Source of the DNA: Streptomyces hygroscopicus subsp. hygroscopicus
Lineage (GTDB): Bacteria > Actinomycetota > Actinomycetes > Streptomycetales > Streptomycetaceae
Length of the DNA: 64,000 nucleotides
Assembly (NCBI RefSeq): GCF_030269125.1
Contig: NZ_BSSM01000009.1
Location: forward strand, 186,001 to 250,000
Direction: 5' to 3'
Of this stretch, positions 1 to 9,658 are shown in pieces. Numbering within the stretch: position 1 is the first letter of the stretch; every line of letters begins with the position of its first letter. Under the pieces are notes generated by a model that saw only the letters and a program-made list of their open reading frames with translations, did no database searches and was not told where the DNA came from. Made by a program: the position numbers and the translations under genes.

Positions 1-238
1 GGGGCCCCGCACCTGCCGCCGGCCGGCCTCGGCCCGGGGAACAGCCACGAGACCGCCGCACCCTCCGCGCCGAGTCGGCCGGCCCCCGCCGCCGCCCGAC
101 CGGCGCGCTGCCCGTGCCTGCCGGTGCGCATGTCCCGCAGGCCCCCGAGGAGGTCCCCGCCCTCCTCAGTCCGGCCGAGAGGCGGCGATGTCGTCCCCGC
201 GCTGTACCTTCTTCCTCACGTCGACGAGGAGTGTGAAC
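1..238. other. Left-edge stretch, probably the 3' end of an upstream gene
   Basis: No complete gene fits here. One plus-strand frame is open from base 3 to a TGA at 234-236 and would end just before the next start, with an Ala/Pro/Arg-rich tail. Another plus frame has better third-position GC over the first 120 bases. It is most likely the C-terminal tail of a gene that begins outside the window; the frame cannot be settled from this fragment. Confidence 0.35.
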
Positions 239-3200
239 GTGAGCAGCAAGTACGTGCGGCCGGCGGCCGAGGGTGCCGATCCCTTCGGGACGGCCCGGCT
301 GCGTCGCGGTGTTCTCGACGCCTGGGCCACCAGCCCCGCGAGGTTCCGTGAGGACGCCAACGCCGAGGAGGACCTCGTGCTGGGCGGCTACCGGGACCGC
401 CTGGTGATCGAGCTGGCGCAGAACGCCGCCGACGCCGCCGCCCGCGCCCACGTCCCGGGCCGGCTCCGCGTCACCCTTCGCGACGGCGTCCTGGTCGCCG
501 CCAACACCGGCGCCCCCCTGGACGCGACCGGCGTCGAGTCGCTGTCCACCCTGCGCGCCTCCGCCAAGCGCGAGGCCGACTCCCCGGGCGCCGCCGTCGG
601 CCGCTTCGGCGTCGGTTTCGCCGCCGTACTCTCCGTCACGGACGAGCCCGCTCTCGTCGGCCGGCACGGCGGCGTCCGCTGGTCCCTCACCGAAGCGCGC
701 GCGCTGGCCGCCGACACCGCCCGGCACAGCCCCGGCCTCGGCGACGAGATCCGGCGCCGCGAGGGCCACGTCCCGCTGCTCCGGCTGCCCTTCGCCGCCG
801 AGGGCACCGCCCCCGACCCGTACGACACCGCCGTCATCCTGCCCCTGCGCGACGCGGCCGCCGCCGACCTCGCCGAGCGGCTGCTCGACGCCGTGGACGA
901 CGCCCTCCTGCTCACCCTCCCCGGTCTCGAGGAGGTGGTCATCGAGGTCGGCGACGCCGCGCCCCGCATCCTGCGCCGGCGCACCGAGGGCGCCGTCACC
1001 GTCGTGGAGGACTCGCGGGAGGGCACCACCCGGTGGCGTACCGCCTCCGCGCACGGGCCGCTCGCCCAGGAGCTGCTCGCCGACCGGCCGGTGGAGGAGC
1101 GGCTGCGGCCCCACTGGTCCGTGACGTGGGCCGTGCCGGAGGACGAGAACGGGCGTCCCCTGCGCCCCCGCACCGCCCCCGTCGTGCACGCCCCGACCCC
1201 CAGCGACGAACCCCTCGGCGTCCCCGCCCTCCTCATCGCCTCCTTCCCCCTCGACACCACCCGCCGGCACACCGCCCCGGGACCGCTCACCGACTTCCTG
1301 GTGCAGCGCGCGGCCGACGCGTACACCGAGTTGCTCGCCGAGTGGCGCCCGGTGACGGAGGCCGCCGTCGACCTCGTGCCGGGGCCGCTGGGCAAGGGCG
1401 AGCTGGACGGCGCCCTGCGCCAGGCGCTGCTCGACCGGCTGCCGCGCACGGCCTTCCTGCCGCCCGCCCTGCCCGGCGAGGGCGGCGAGGACGAGTTGCC
1501 GCAGGCCATCCGGCCGAGGGACGCGGAGATCGTGGAGGGCGCCGGCGCGGACACCGTGCGGGTGCTCGCCGAGGTGCTGCCCACGCTGCTGCCCGCAGGT
1601 CTGGAGCGCCGCGCCGAGCTGCGCACCCTCGGTGTCGCCCGGCTCCCGCTCGCCGACGCCATCGACCGGCTCGCGGGCCTGGAGAAGGAGCCCGGCTGGT
1701 GGTGGCGGCTCTACGACAGCCTCGCCGGGGTGGACACGGACCGGCTGTCCGGGCTGCCCGTGCCCCTCGCCGGGGGTACCTCCCGGGCATTCGGCACCGG
1801 GGCGGCGCGGACCACCATCGGTCCCCGCCAGGTGCTGCTGCCCACCCCCGACGGCGCCCGCGTCGACGCGGACGTGCTCGGCCGGCTCGGCCTGAAGGTC
1901 GCGCACGAGGACGCCGTCCATCCGCTGCTGGAGAAGCTGGGCGCGCTGCCCGCCACCCCGCGCGCGGTGCTCACCACCCCCCAGGTGCGGGCCGCGGTCG
2001 CCGCCTCCCTGGACGAGGGCGGCGCCCTCGGCTGGGAGGAGGACGCCCTGGACGCCGAGGAACTCGCCGACACCGTCCTCGGGCTGGTGCGGGACGCGGG
2101 CCTGGAGCCCGGTGACGAGCCCTGGCTCGGCGCCCTCGCGCTGCCCGACGAGGACGGCGAACTCGCGCCCGCCGGAGAGCTGGTGTTCCCCGGCAGCCCC
2201 TTCGCCCGGGTGATCCGTGAGGACGAGCTGGCGGCGGTGGACCACGAGCTGGTCGAGAAGTGGGGCGAACAGCCGCTGACCGCCTGCGGGGTGCTCGCCG
2301 GCTTCGCGCTGGTGCGCGCCACCGACGTCGTCCTCGACCCCGACGAACTGGAGCCCCGCGAGGGCGACTTCGCGGAACCGGACGACGCCGGGCTGCTGGA
2401 CGCCGTGGACGTGTGGAGCGAGGACGTCCTCGACCGCTTCCCGGACAGCCCCGTGCCTCCGGTCGCCACCGAACTCGTCGCCGTCCGTGACCTCGACCTC
2501 GTGGACGACGACCACTGGCCCGAGGCCCTCGCCCTGCTCGCCCGCCCGCCGCTGCGCGACGCCCTCACCCAGCCGGTGCGCGTCCTGTTGCCCGACGGCA
2601 CCCACGAGGTCGTCCGCCCGTACACCGCGTGGTGGCTGCGCGGGCACCCGGTGCTGGACGGCCGGCGCCCTGCGGGCCTCCTCGCGGCCGGCGGCGATCC
2701 GCTGCTGCGCGGGCTGTACGACGAGGCCGACGCCACCGGGTTCGAGGACGAGCAGGTACTGCGCGCGCTCGGCGTCCGGACCTCGGTCGGTGCCCTCCTG
2801 GACGAGCCCGGCGGCGCCGCCGAACTCCTGGACCGCCTCGCCGACCCGGACCGCCAGGTCAGCGCCACCCAACTGCACGGCCTGTACACCGCGTTGGCCG
2901 ACCTCGACCCGGAGCAGGTCACGCTGCCGGAGGACCTGCGGGCCGTGGTCGACGGCCGGGTGACGGTCGTGGACGCCGCCGACGCCGTGGTCGTCGACTC
3001 CCCGGACCTGCTGCCCTTCACCTCCGGCACCCCCCTGCTTCCCGTACGGCCCTCCCGCGCGGCCGAGCTGGCCGAGCTGTTCCAGGTGCGGCGGCTCAGC
3101 GAGTCCGTCACCGGCGAGGTGCACTCCGAGGGCGCCGAGCACGACGTACCGGATTCGGTGCGGGTCCTCCTCGGCCCGCGCACGCCCGAGACGTACGTCG

Positions 3201-3403
3201 AGCACGACGAACTCGTCGTGGACGGCGTGGAGATCGACTGGCGGCTGACCGACGACGGCGTGCTGCACGCCGCCACCCTGGAGGGCGTCGCCGCGGGGCT
3301 CGCCTGGGCGGCGCGGCAGTGGCCGCGCCGCTTCGAGGTCGCGGCCCTGCTGGAGGACCCGTCCCGGACGGAGGAACTGGCGCGGGACCGCTGGTTCGAC
3401 TGA
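239..3403 (+). CDS. Sacsin/Hsp90-like GHKL ATPase domain protein
   Basis: A 1054-residue cytoplasmic protein. The N-terminal 130 residues carry a GHKL ATP-binding fold: the N box ELAQNAADAA at about residues 58-67, a G1-like ANTG at 88-91, and GRFGVGF at 121-127 as the ATP lid. This resembles the ATPase region of sacsin and Hsp90-type chaperones. The remaining 900 residues are acidic and Leu/Asp-rich, with no domain I can name. The GTG start at 239 was chosen because GAGGAG lies 7 bases upstream; an ATG at 188 in frame has no ribosome site. Substrate and role are unknown; a chaperone or scaffold role is inferred only from the fold. Confidence 0.8.
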   Translation: MSSKYVRPAAEGADPFGTARLRRGVLDAWATSPARFREDANAEEDLVLGGYRDRLVIELAQNAADAAARAHVPGRLRVTLRDGVLVAANTGAPLDATGVESLSTLRASAKREADSPGAAVGRFGVGFAAVLSVTDEPALVGRHGGVRWSLTEARALAADTARHSPGLGDEIRRREGHVPLLRLPFAAEGTAPDPYDTAVILPLRDAAAADLAERLLDAVDDALLLTLPGLEEVVIEVGDAAPRILRRRTEGAVTVVEDSREGTTRWRTASAHGPLAQELLADRPVEERLRPHWSVTWAVPEDENGRPLRPRTAPVVHAPTPSDEPLGVPALLIASFPLDTTRRHTAPGPLTDFLVQRAADAYTELLAEWRPVTEAAVDLVPGPLGKGELDGALRQALLDRLPRTAFLPPALPGEGGEDELPQAIRPRDAEIVEGAGADTVRVLAEVLPTLLPAGLERRAELRTLGVARLPLADAIDRLAGLEKEPGWWWRLYDSLAGVDTDRLSGLPVPLAGGTSRAFGTGAARTTIGPRQVLLPTPDGARVDADVLGRLGLKVAHEDAVHPLLEKLGALPATPRAVLTTPQVRAAVAASLDEGGALGWEEDALDAEELADTVLGLVRDAGLEPGDEPWLGALALPDEDGELAPAGELVFPGSPFARVIREDELAAVDHELVEKWGEQPLTACGVLAGFALVRATDVVLDPDELEPREGDFAEPDDAGLLDAVDVWSEDVLDRFPDSPVPPVATELVAVRDLDLVDDDHWPEALALLARPPLRDALTQPVRVLLPDGTHEVVRPYTAWWLRGHPVLDGRRPAGLLAAGGDPLLRGLYDEADATGFEDEQVLRALGVRTSVGALLDEPGGAAELLDRLADPDRQVSATQLHGLYTALADLDPEQVTLPEDLRAVVDGRVTVVDAADAVVVDSPDLLPFTSGTPLLPVRPSRAAELAELFQVRRLSESVTGEVHSEGAEHDVPDSVRVLLGPRTPETYVEHDELVVDGVEIDWRLTDDGVLHAATLEGVAAGLAWAARQWPRRFEVAALLEDPSRTEELARDRWFD

Positions 3404-3520
3404 TCTTCAGACTGTTCTTACGAAATCCTCAACTCCCACACAACCGATTCCCCGAACGCGCCGTCTGACCCTGCGGAGTCACCCGACTCCCCATTCACTA
3501 CGCACGCAGGGGAACCGCAC

Positions 3521-4438
3521 ATGCGTATTCGTGCCACCGTGGCCGCCGTCTCCGGCGCCCTGGCCCTCTCCGCCCTCGCCCTGCCCGCGGCGCACGCCGC
3601 CGGGCAGGAGCGGGTGCGCGCGGAGAACTCCGTGAGCGAGGTCGCCCGCGCCGCCCACCACCCGGGCCGTGGGACCTCCTCCGTCGCCGCCTCCGGCACG
3701 CCCTACCAGCTGAACGCCACCTTCTCCGCCGTGAAGGTGAACAACGGCAAGAACATCTCCGTCGGTACCACCAAGCCGGTCAACGTGCCCGTCTCCTTCA
3801 CGCTGACCCACGGCGCCGAGGTCGACATCCACGCCAGGGACTTCGTCGCGGCCATCGAGCTGTACCGCGGGAGCTCCTTCGACAACTCGGTCTACGCCTT
3901 CGACAGCGCCCCCGCGACCTGCACGGACACCTCCACGACGGTGGCGACCTGCAAGTCCGCCGTGATCGTCGACCCGGCCGAGCTGCTCAGCGAGGACGCC
4001 GGGTCCTGGCGGGCCGCCGCCTTCGCCGTCGCCTTCAACGGCCAGGACCCGAGCAAGCCGGGCGACCTCAGCAAGGTCGGCGTGGCCGTGAAGGACCCGA
4101 CCAACTCCTTCAAGCTCCAGCGCTGGGCCACCCTGAACACCGACGCCGCCCCGGAGCCGGTGAAGAAGGGCAAGACCATCACCGTCACCGGCAAGCTGGC
4201 CCGTGCCGACTGGGACGACGGCAAGTACCACGGCTACGCCGACCAGCCGGTCAAGCTCCAGTTCCGCAAGAAGGGCGCCGGCACCTACACCACGCTGAAG
4301 ACCGTCAGGACCAGCTCCACGGGCAGCCTGAGGACCACGACCACGGCCACGGTCGACGGCTCCTACCGCTATGCCTTCGCGGGCACCACGACCACTCCGG
4401 CGACCACAGCCGCGGGTGACTACGTCGACGTGAAGTAA
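3521..4438 (+). CDS. Secreted protein of unknown function
   Basis: 305 residues. The N-terminus has the form of a Sec signal peptide: MRIR, a hydrophobic core, and a likely cleavage after AHA near residue 27. The mature part is rich in Thr, Ser, Val and Lys and reads as beta-strand-rich. The last 90 residues (KKGKTITVTGKL onward, with a YAFAGTTTT end) resemble the Ig-like or bacterial surface-protein strands common in Streptomyces secreted proteins. AGGGGA lies just before the ATG. It lies 117 bases after the ATPase gene and converges on the P-type ATPase. No catalytic motif is visible. Confidence 0.8.
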   Translation: MRIRATVAAVSGALALSALALPAAHAAGQERVRAENSVSEVARAAHHPGRGTSSVAASGTPYQLNATFSAVKVNNGKNISVGTTKPVNVPVSFTLTHGAEVDIHARDFVAAIELYRGSSFDNSVYAFDSAPATCTDTSTTVATCKSAVIVDPAELLSEDAGSWRAAAFAVAFNGQDPSKPGDLSKVGVAVKDPTNSFKLQRWATLNTDAAPEPVKKGKTITVTGKLARADWDDGKYHGYADQPVKLQFRKKGAGTYTTLKTVRTSSTGSLRTTTTATVDGSYRYAFAGTTTTPATTAAGDYVDVK

Positions 4439-4439
4439 G

Positions 4440-4454
4440 CCCCGCTAGCCGGGG
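4440..4454. terminator. Short hairpin between convergent genes
   Basis: CCCCG and CGGGG flank a 5-base loop in the few bases between two convergent stop codons, overlapping the end of the minus-strand gene. A 5-bp stem is weak, so termination is only plausible. Confidence 0.35.
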
Positions 4455-6841
4455 AAGCGGCGGTCGACCCACTTCCACAGGAACTCCAGGGCGGCCGCCG
4501 CCGTCACCGAGACCGCCACCGCCGTCCACGGCACGGCGAGGCCCTCCAGGCGCAGCGCGAAGAAGTCCTGCAACGCCGGCACGACGAGCACCAGCAGGAA
4601 GGCCACGGCCATGGCGGCCACCAGGGTCACCCGCCACCAGGTGTAGGGGCGGGCGATGATCGCCAGTACCCACATGGAGATCAGGAACAGGGTCAGCGTC
4701 GCGGCACTGGTCTCCGCCTGCAACCGGCCGGGACCGGTGTACGAGTGGCGGGCGATCAGGTACGTCGCGAAGGTCGCCACCCCGGCCACCACGCCGCCCG
4801 GGATCGAGTACCGCATCACCTGGCGCACGAAGTGCGGTCTCGCCCGCTCCTTGTTGGGCGCGAGGGCCAGGAAGAAGGCCGGGACGCCGATGGTGAGCGT
4901 GGACAGCAGGGTCAGATGGCGGGGCAGGAAGGGATACTCCACCTGCCAGCAGACCACCAGCACCGCCAGCAGCACCGAGTAGACCGTCTTCACCAGGAAC
5001 AGCGTCGCCACCCGCGTGATGTTGCCGATCACCCGGCGGCCCTCGCCGACCACCGACGGCAGGCTCGCGAAGCTGTTGTCCAGGAGCACGATCTGGGCCA
5101 CCGCCCGGGTGGCCTCCGAACCCGAGCCCATGGCCACGCCGATGTCGGCGTCCTTCAGGGCCAGCACGTCGTTCACGCCGTCGCCGGTCATCGCCACCGT
5201 GTGCCCGCGCGACTGGAGCGCGCCCACCATGTCCCGCTTCTGCTGCGGGGTGACCCGCCCGAAGACGGTGCCCGCGTCCAGGGCGCGCGCCATCGCGGCC
5301 TTGTCCGCGGGCAGCCGCCGCGCGTCCGTCGCCGTTCCGTCCAGGCCCAGCTTGGCCGCGACCGCGCCCACCGAGACCGCGTTGTCGCCCGAGATGACCT
5401 TGGCCTGCACCCGCTGCTCGGCGAAGTAGCGCAGGGTGTCGGCCGCGTCCGGGCGCAGCCGCTGTTCGAGGACGACCAGGGCGGTGGGCCGGGCGCCCTC
5501 GGCCGGCGCGGCGTCGTCCAGGTCCCGCCGGGCCCGCGCCAGCAGCAGCACCCGCAGCCCCTGCTCGTTGAGCCGCTCGGTCTCGGCGAGCGCCGGATCG
5601 TCGGCGCCGAGCAGCACGTCCGGGGCGCCCAGCAGCCATGTGCTGATCTCCCCGTCGCCCTCGCTGAACGCGGCCCCGCTGTACTTGCGCGCCGAGGAGA
5701 ACGGGAGCGACTCGACGCAGCGCCACTCGTCGTTGTCCGGGTAGGCGTCGATGATCGCCTGGAGGGAGGCGTTGGGACGCGGGTCGGACTCGCCGAGCGC
5801 GCCGAGCACCCTGCGCACGTACGGCTCCTGTGCGCCGTTCAGCATGCGCACCTCGGTGACGTCCATGCCGCCCTCGGTGAGCGTGCCCGTCTTGTCCAGG
5901 CAGACGGTGTCGACGCGGGCGAGGCCCTCGATCGCGGGCAGCTCCTGCACCAGGCACTGCTTACGGCCGAGCCGGATGACGCCGATCGCGAAGGCCACGG
6001 AGGTGAGCAGCACCAGGCCCTCCGGCACCATCGGCACGATTCCGCCGATGGTGCGGGCGACCGCGCCCTTGAGGTCGTCGTTCTTGACCACGAGCTGGGT
6101 GACGACCAGGCCGATCGCGGCCGGGACCATCATCCAGGTGACGTACTTGAGGATCGTGGAGATGCCGGTGCGCAGCTCGGAGTGGACGAGCGTGAAGCGG
6201 GAGGCCTCCTCGGCCAGCCGGGCCGCGTAGGCCTCCCGGCCGACCTTGGTCGCGGCGAAGGCTCCGCCGCCCGCGACCACGAAGCTGCCGGACATCACCC
6301 GGTCCCCGGGCCGCTTGACCACCGGGTCGGCCTCACCGGTGAGCAGCGACTCGTCGATCTCCAGCCCGTCGGCCTCCGCGCACACCCCGTCCACGACGAC
6401 CTTGTCGCCCGGCCCGATCTCGATGAGGTCGTCGAGCACGATCTCGTCGGTGCCGATCTCGACGGCTCTGCCGCCCCGGCGCACGGTCGGCCGGGCCTCC
6501 CCGATCACCGCGAGCGAGTCCAGGGTCTGCTTCGCCCGCCATTCCTGGACGATGCCGATGCCGGTGTTGGCGAGGATCACGAAGCCGAACAGGCTGTCCT
6601 GGATCGGCGCGACGAACAGGGTGATCACCCACAGCACGCCGATGATCGCGTTGAACCGGGTGAACACGTTCGCCCGGACGATCTCCCCGAGCGAGCGGCT
6701 GCTGCGCACGGGTACGTCGTTGACCAGGCCACGCGCCCGCCGTTCCGCGACCTCGGCGTCGGTCAGCCCCGCGGCCCGGGTGGCGGGCAGGGCCACCGGG
6801 TGCACCGGATCGAGTTCGGCGCCGGCCTCCATATGGCTCAT
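4445..6841 (-). CDS. P-type cation ATPase, CtpE-like
   Basis: 798 residues, an integral membrane pump. Motifs in order: actuator loop LTGEADP (TGE at 168-170), PEGL in transmembrane segment 4 (about 276-279), the phosphorylation site DKTGTLTEG with Asp316, then TGDGVND in the hinge. There is no heavy-metal CPC motif and no N-terminal metal-binding domain, so this is not a P1B pump. PEGL and the length match the mycobacterial CtpE group, which has been linked to calcium uptake; cation specificity here is inference. The C-terminal third contains the last helices and ends in a basic tail. Start ATG at 6841; an in-frame ATG lies 9 bases inside. Confidence 0.88.
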   Translation of the reverse strand: MSHMEAGAELDPVHPVALPATRAAGLTDAEVAERRARGLVNDVPVRSSRSLGEIVRANVFTRFNAIIGVLWVITLFVAPIQDSLFGFVILANTGIGIVQEWRAKQTLDSLAVIGEARPTVRRGGRAVEIGTDEIVLDDLIEIGPGDKVVVDGVCAEADGLEIDESLLTGEADPVVKRPGDRVMSGSFVVAGGGAFAATKVGREAYAARLAEEASRFTLVHSELRTGISTILKYVTWMMVPAAIGLVVTQLVVKNDDLKGAVARTIGGIVPMVPEGLVLLTSVAFAIGVIRLGRKQCLVQELPAIEGLARVDTVCLDKTGTLTEGGMDVTEVRMLNGAQEPYVRRVLGALGESDPRPNASLQAIIDAYPDNDEWRCVESLPFSSARKYSGAAFSEGDGEISTWLLGAPDVLLGADDPALAETERLNEQGLRVLLLARARRDLDDAAPAEGARPTALVVLEQRLRPDAADTLRYFAEQRVQAKVISGDNAVSVGAVAAKLGLDGTATDARRLPADKAAMARALDAGTVFGRVTPQQKRDMVGALQSRGHTVAMTGDGVNDVLALKDADIGVAMGSGSEATRAVAQIVLLDNSFASLPSVVGEGRRVIGNITRVATLFLVKTVYSVLLAVLVVCWQVEYPFLPRHLTLLSTLTIGVPAFFLALAPNKERARPHFVRQVMRYSIPGGVVAGVATFATYLIARHSYTGPGRLQAETSAATLTLFLISMWVLAIIARPYTWWRVTLVAAMAVAFLLVLVVPALQDFFALRLEGLAVPWTAVAVSVTAAAALEFLWKWVDRRFPG

Positions 6842-6920
6842 GCATCCGACGGTACGTGGCCTTCGCGTGGCCGCCCACCCGGCCTTCCGCCGGCGGCGGG
6901 GGACCGTTCGGGTCCGGGGG

Positions 6921-7193
6921 CTACTCCACCGGGGTGGATTCCGGCCGCTCCCGCGCCGCCCGCTTGATCGCCGCGTCCCGCTTGCGCACGTACCAGATAC
7001 CGATCAGCCCGAGCCCACCGCCAGCCAGGCAGGTCCACAGCCACCACAGATGGCCGTGGTCGTGGAACCAGCCGTAGAAGGGCAGCTGGACGAGGAACAG
7101 GACGAACCAGACGATCGTGCCGCCGGTGATGGTGGCGACCACGGGCCCCTCAAGGGGCTCGGGCGCCTCGTGCTGGGGGATCCACTTGGCCAT
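6921..7193 (-). CDS. DUF2530 family membrane protein
   Basis: 90 residues with two hydrophobic helices (around 23-40 and 50-67) separated by a short HDHGH turn, and a basic C-terminal tail (RKRDAAIKRAAR). This matches the actinobacterial DUF2530 family, whose function is unknown. It lies 79 bases upstream of the P-type ATPase on the same strand and is divergent from the NCS2 permease gene. Confidence 0.75.
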   Translation of the reverse strand: MAKWIPQHEAPEPLEGPVVATITGGTIVWFVLFLVQLPFYGWFHDHGHLWWLWTCLAGGGLGLIGIWYVRKRDAAIKRAARERPESTPVE

Positions 7194-7375
7194 GCCGGAC
7201 AGCTTACGAGGCGATCAGGACCCGCCATCGAGGGATCAGTCCCCGACAGGGTCTACGCGCGGAGATAGCGATCTAGAACTCATACCTTCATACTGAAACC
7301 GTTTGTCTTTGACCGCTTCTAATCGTAGGAAACTCCAACAGGGCTCGGGGGAACCCTTTGGTGATGAGGTCTCGC

Positions 7376-8824
7376 ATGTCCACCTCGGCGCCCGCCAAGG
7401 TCCCCACCCCCGAGAAGCCGGACGGCGCGTCCGCCGGCGCCGTCGACCGCTACTTCAAGATCTCCGAGCGCGGCAGCACCGTCGCACGGGAGGTGCGGGG
7501 CGGTCTCGCCACGTTCTTCGCGATGGCGTACATCATCGTGCTGAACCCGATCATCCTGAGCAGCGCGAAGGACATGCATGGTCACCATCTGGACAACGCC
7601 CAGCTGGTGACGGCGACCGCGCTGACGGCCGCCTTCAGCACGCTGCTGATGGGTGTCATCGGCAATGTGCCGATCGCGCTGGCCGCCGGCCTCGGCGTGA
7701 ACTCGGTCGTCGCCCTCCAGCTGGCGCCCCGGATGACCTGGCCGGACGCGATGGGCATGGTGGTCCTGGCCGGTTTCGTGGTCATGCTCCTGGTCGCCAC
7801 CGGGCTTCGTGAGCGTGTGATGAACGCCGTTCCGTTCGGCCTGCGCAAGGCGATCGCGATCGGTATCGGTCTGTTCATCATGCTGATCGGCCTGGTCGAC
7901 TCCGGCTTCGTCAGCCGTATCCCGGACATCGCCCAGACCACCGTCCCGGTCCAGCTCGGTACCGGGGGTCACCTCCTCGGCTGGCCGGTGCTGGTCTTCA
8001 TCCTGGGCACGCTGCTCACCTTCGTCCTGATCGTGCGCAAGGTGCCGGGCGCCATCCTCGTCTCCATCGTGGGCATGACCGTCCTCGCGGTGATCATCAA
8101 CGCGGTCGCCAAGATCCCGTCCTGGGGCCTGACGGTCCCGAAGTGGCCGGGCAACCCCGTCGCCACCCCGGACTTCGGCCTGGTCGGCCAGGTCAGCCTG
8201 TTCGGCGGCTTCTCCAAGGTCGGCGTGCTGACCGGCATCCTCTTCGTCTTCACGGTCCTGCTGTCGTGCTTCTTCGACGCGATGGGCACGATCATGGGCA
8301 TCAGCGACGAGGCCAAGCTGACGGACGCCCAGGGCTACATGCCGGGCATCAACCGGGTGCTGTTCGTGGACGGCCTCGCGGTCGCGGCCGGCGGTGCGAG
8401 TTCCTCCTCGGCCACCACCGCCTTCGTGGAGTCCACGGCAGGCGTGGGCGAGGGTGCCCGCACGGGTCTCGCGAACGTCGTCACGGGCGCCCTGTTCGGC
8501 GTGTCGCTGTTCCTCACCCCGATCGCCACGATGGTGCCGTCCCAGGCGGCCACCCCGGCGCTGGTCGCGGTCGGCTTCCTGATCCTGTCGCACTCCATCA
8601 AGGAGATCGACTGGGCCGACTACACGATCGCGATCCCGGCGTTCGTGACCATGCTGATGATGCCGTTCACCTACTCGATCACCAACGGCATCGGCATGGG
8701 CTTCATCACCTTCACGGTCCTGCGCCTGGCCGCGGGCCGGTTCCGGGAGATCCCGGCGGCGATGTACGTCGTCTCGGCGGTCTTCGCCTTCTACTACCTG
8801 ATGCCGGCCCTGGGCCTGACCTGA
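7376..8824 (+). CDS. NCS2-family purine permease (AzgA/PbuG-like)
   Basis: 482 residues, integral membrane. FFAMAYIIVLNPIIL near the N-terminus is the hallmark of the AzgA/PbuG/GhxP branch of NCS2 transporters, which take up adenine, guanine or hypoxanthine with protons. About 12-14 hydrophobic segments follow, with FDAMGTIMG and a GASSSSATTAFVES motif typical of the substrate site. The ATG at 7376 was chosen because GAGG sits 6 bases upstream; TTG and ATG codons slightly upstream are in frame but worse placed. The 163-bp leader is AT-richer than its surroundings and probably holds the promoter; I see no convincing purine riboswitch in it. Confidence 0.9.
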   Translation: MSTSAPAKVPTPEKPDGASAGAVDRYFKISERGSTVAREVRGGLATFFAMAYIIVLNPIILSSAKDMHGHHLDNAQLVTATALTAAFSTLLMGVIGNVPIALAAGLGVNSVVALQLAPRMTWPDAMGMVVLAGFVVMLLVATGLRERVMNAVPFGLRKAIAIGIGLFIMLIGLVDSGFVSRIPDIAQTTVPVQLGTGGHLLGWPVLVFILGTLLTFVLIVRKVPGAILVSIVGMTVLAVIINAVAKIPSWGLTVPKWPGNPVATPDFGLVGQVSLFGGFSKVGVLTGILFVFTVLLSCFFDAMGTIMGISDEAKLTDAQGYMPGINRVLFVDGLAVAAGGASSSSATTAFVESTAGVGEGARTGLANVVTGALFGVSLFLTPIATMVPSQAATPALVAVGFLILSHSIKEIDWADYTIAIPAFVTMLMMPFTYSITNGIGMGFITFTVLRLAAGRFREIPAAMYVVSAVFAFYYLMPALGLT

Positions 8825-8855
8825 TCCCTCCGGTTCTCCGGGGCTTCGCGGCGTC

Positions 8856-9038
8856 TCACGTGACGCCGTAGAACCTCTCCGTCTCCTCGACGGCGGTCCG
8901 GAACCGCTGGTCGAAGTCGTCACGAATGAGCGTGCGGACCACATAGTCCTGCACGCTCATTCCTCTTTTCGCCGCGTGCTGCCGGAGCCGTTCGAGCAGC
9001 TCCCCGTCTATCCGCAGGCTGAGCACAGTGGTCCCCAT
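8856..9038 (-). CDS. Ribbon-helix-helix (CopG-like) protein
   Basis: 60 residues. The N-terminal strand TTVLSLRIDGELLERLRQHA and following helix are the usual ribbon-helix-helix DNA-binding fold, and SVQDYVVRTLIRDDF is the second helix. Such proteins are small repressors or antitoxins, but no toxin gene adjoins, so it may be a stand-alone regulator. The start is uncertain: ATG at 9038 fits the fold, while GTG codons up to 18 residues upstream are also in frame. It converges on the permease gene. Confidence 0.65.
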   Translation of the reverse strand: MGTTVLSLRIDGELLERLRQHAAKRGMSVQDYVVRTLIRDDFDQRFRTAVEETERFYGVT

Positions 9039-9192
9039 GGCTACGAGGGTCGCCACCGCCACCCCGCGTGCGCGTCGCTTTCCGGCATCCACTCACTCGT
9101 ACGGGTGATGGAACGATCCAGTGGCGGGCATCACGGGCGCCCGCGGCGCGTCCCGGTGGTCTTTAGCTAGAGTAATGAGTTATCCTAAGGAC

Positions 9193-9630
9193 ATGCCGGA
9201 CCTGAACCATGGCGACGATGCTGCCGCCGTGAACTCCCTTCGCTCCGCCGTGATGCGGCTGTCCCGTCGGCTCAAGCACCAGCGGGTGGACGAGTCGCTG
9301 AGCCCCACCGAGATGTCGGTGCTCGGCACCCTGTCCCGCTGCGGCTCGGCCACGCCGGGCGAGCTGGCCCGCAAGGAGCACGTCCAGCCGCCCTCGATGA
9401 CCCGCATCGTCGCGCTGCTCGAAGCAAAGGGACTGGTCCGTCTCGAGCCGCACCCGGAGGACCGGCGCCAGAAGGTCGTCACCCAGACCGAGCAGGCCGA
9501 GACGATGCTCGAGGAGAGCCGTCGCAAGCGCAACGCGTTCCTGGCGGGCCTCGTCGACGGCCTCGACGAGGACGAGTGGGCCAAGCTGCGCGCCGCCGCC
9601 CCCGTGCTGGAAAAGCTCGCACACCTGTAA
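9193..9630 (+). CDS. MarR-family transcriptional regulator
   Basis: 145 residues with a winged helix-turn-helix: SPTEMSVLGTLSRCG, GELARKEHVQPPSMTRIV as the recognition helix, and the wing LEPHPEDRRQK. N- and C-terminal helices for dimerisation flank it. MarR proteins usually repress exporters next to them. Here an MFS exporter begins 28 bases downstream, so a co-transcribed drug- or metabolite-responsive pair is likely. AAGG lies only 2 bases before the ATG, so the start is supported by the translation more than by spacing. The AT-rich segment just upstream (about 9161-9190) probably holds promoter and operator. Confidence 0.88.
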   Translation: MPDLNHGDDAAAVNSLRSAVMRLSRRLKHQRVDESLSPTEMSVLGTLSRCGSATPGELARKEHVQPPSMTRIVALLEAKGLVRLEPHPEDRRQKVVTQTEQAETMLEESRRKRNAFLAGLVDGLDEDEWAKLRAAAPVLEKLAHL

Positions 9631-9658
9631 AGCAGCAGCCTGAAGGAGGCGAACCCCT

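Noticed and set aside
7200..7375. Purine riboswitch before the NCS2 permease
   Set aside because: No conserved purine-aptamer core is visible; the leader is just AT-richer sequence.
8856..9038. Antitoxin of a toxin-antitoxin pair
   Set aside because: No toxin-like ORF lies next to it on either side.
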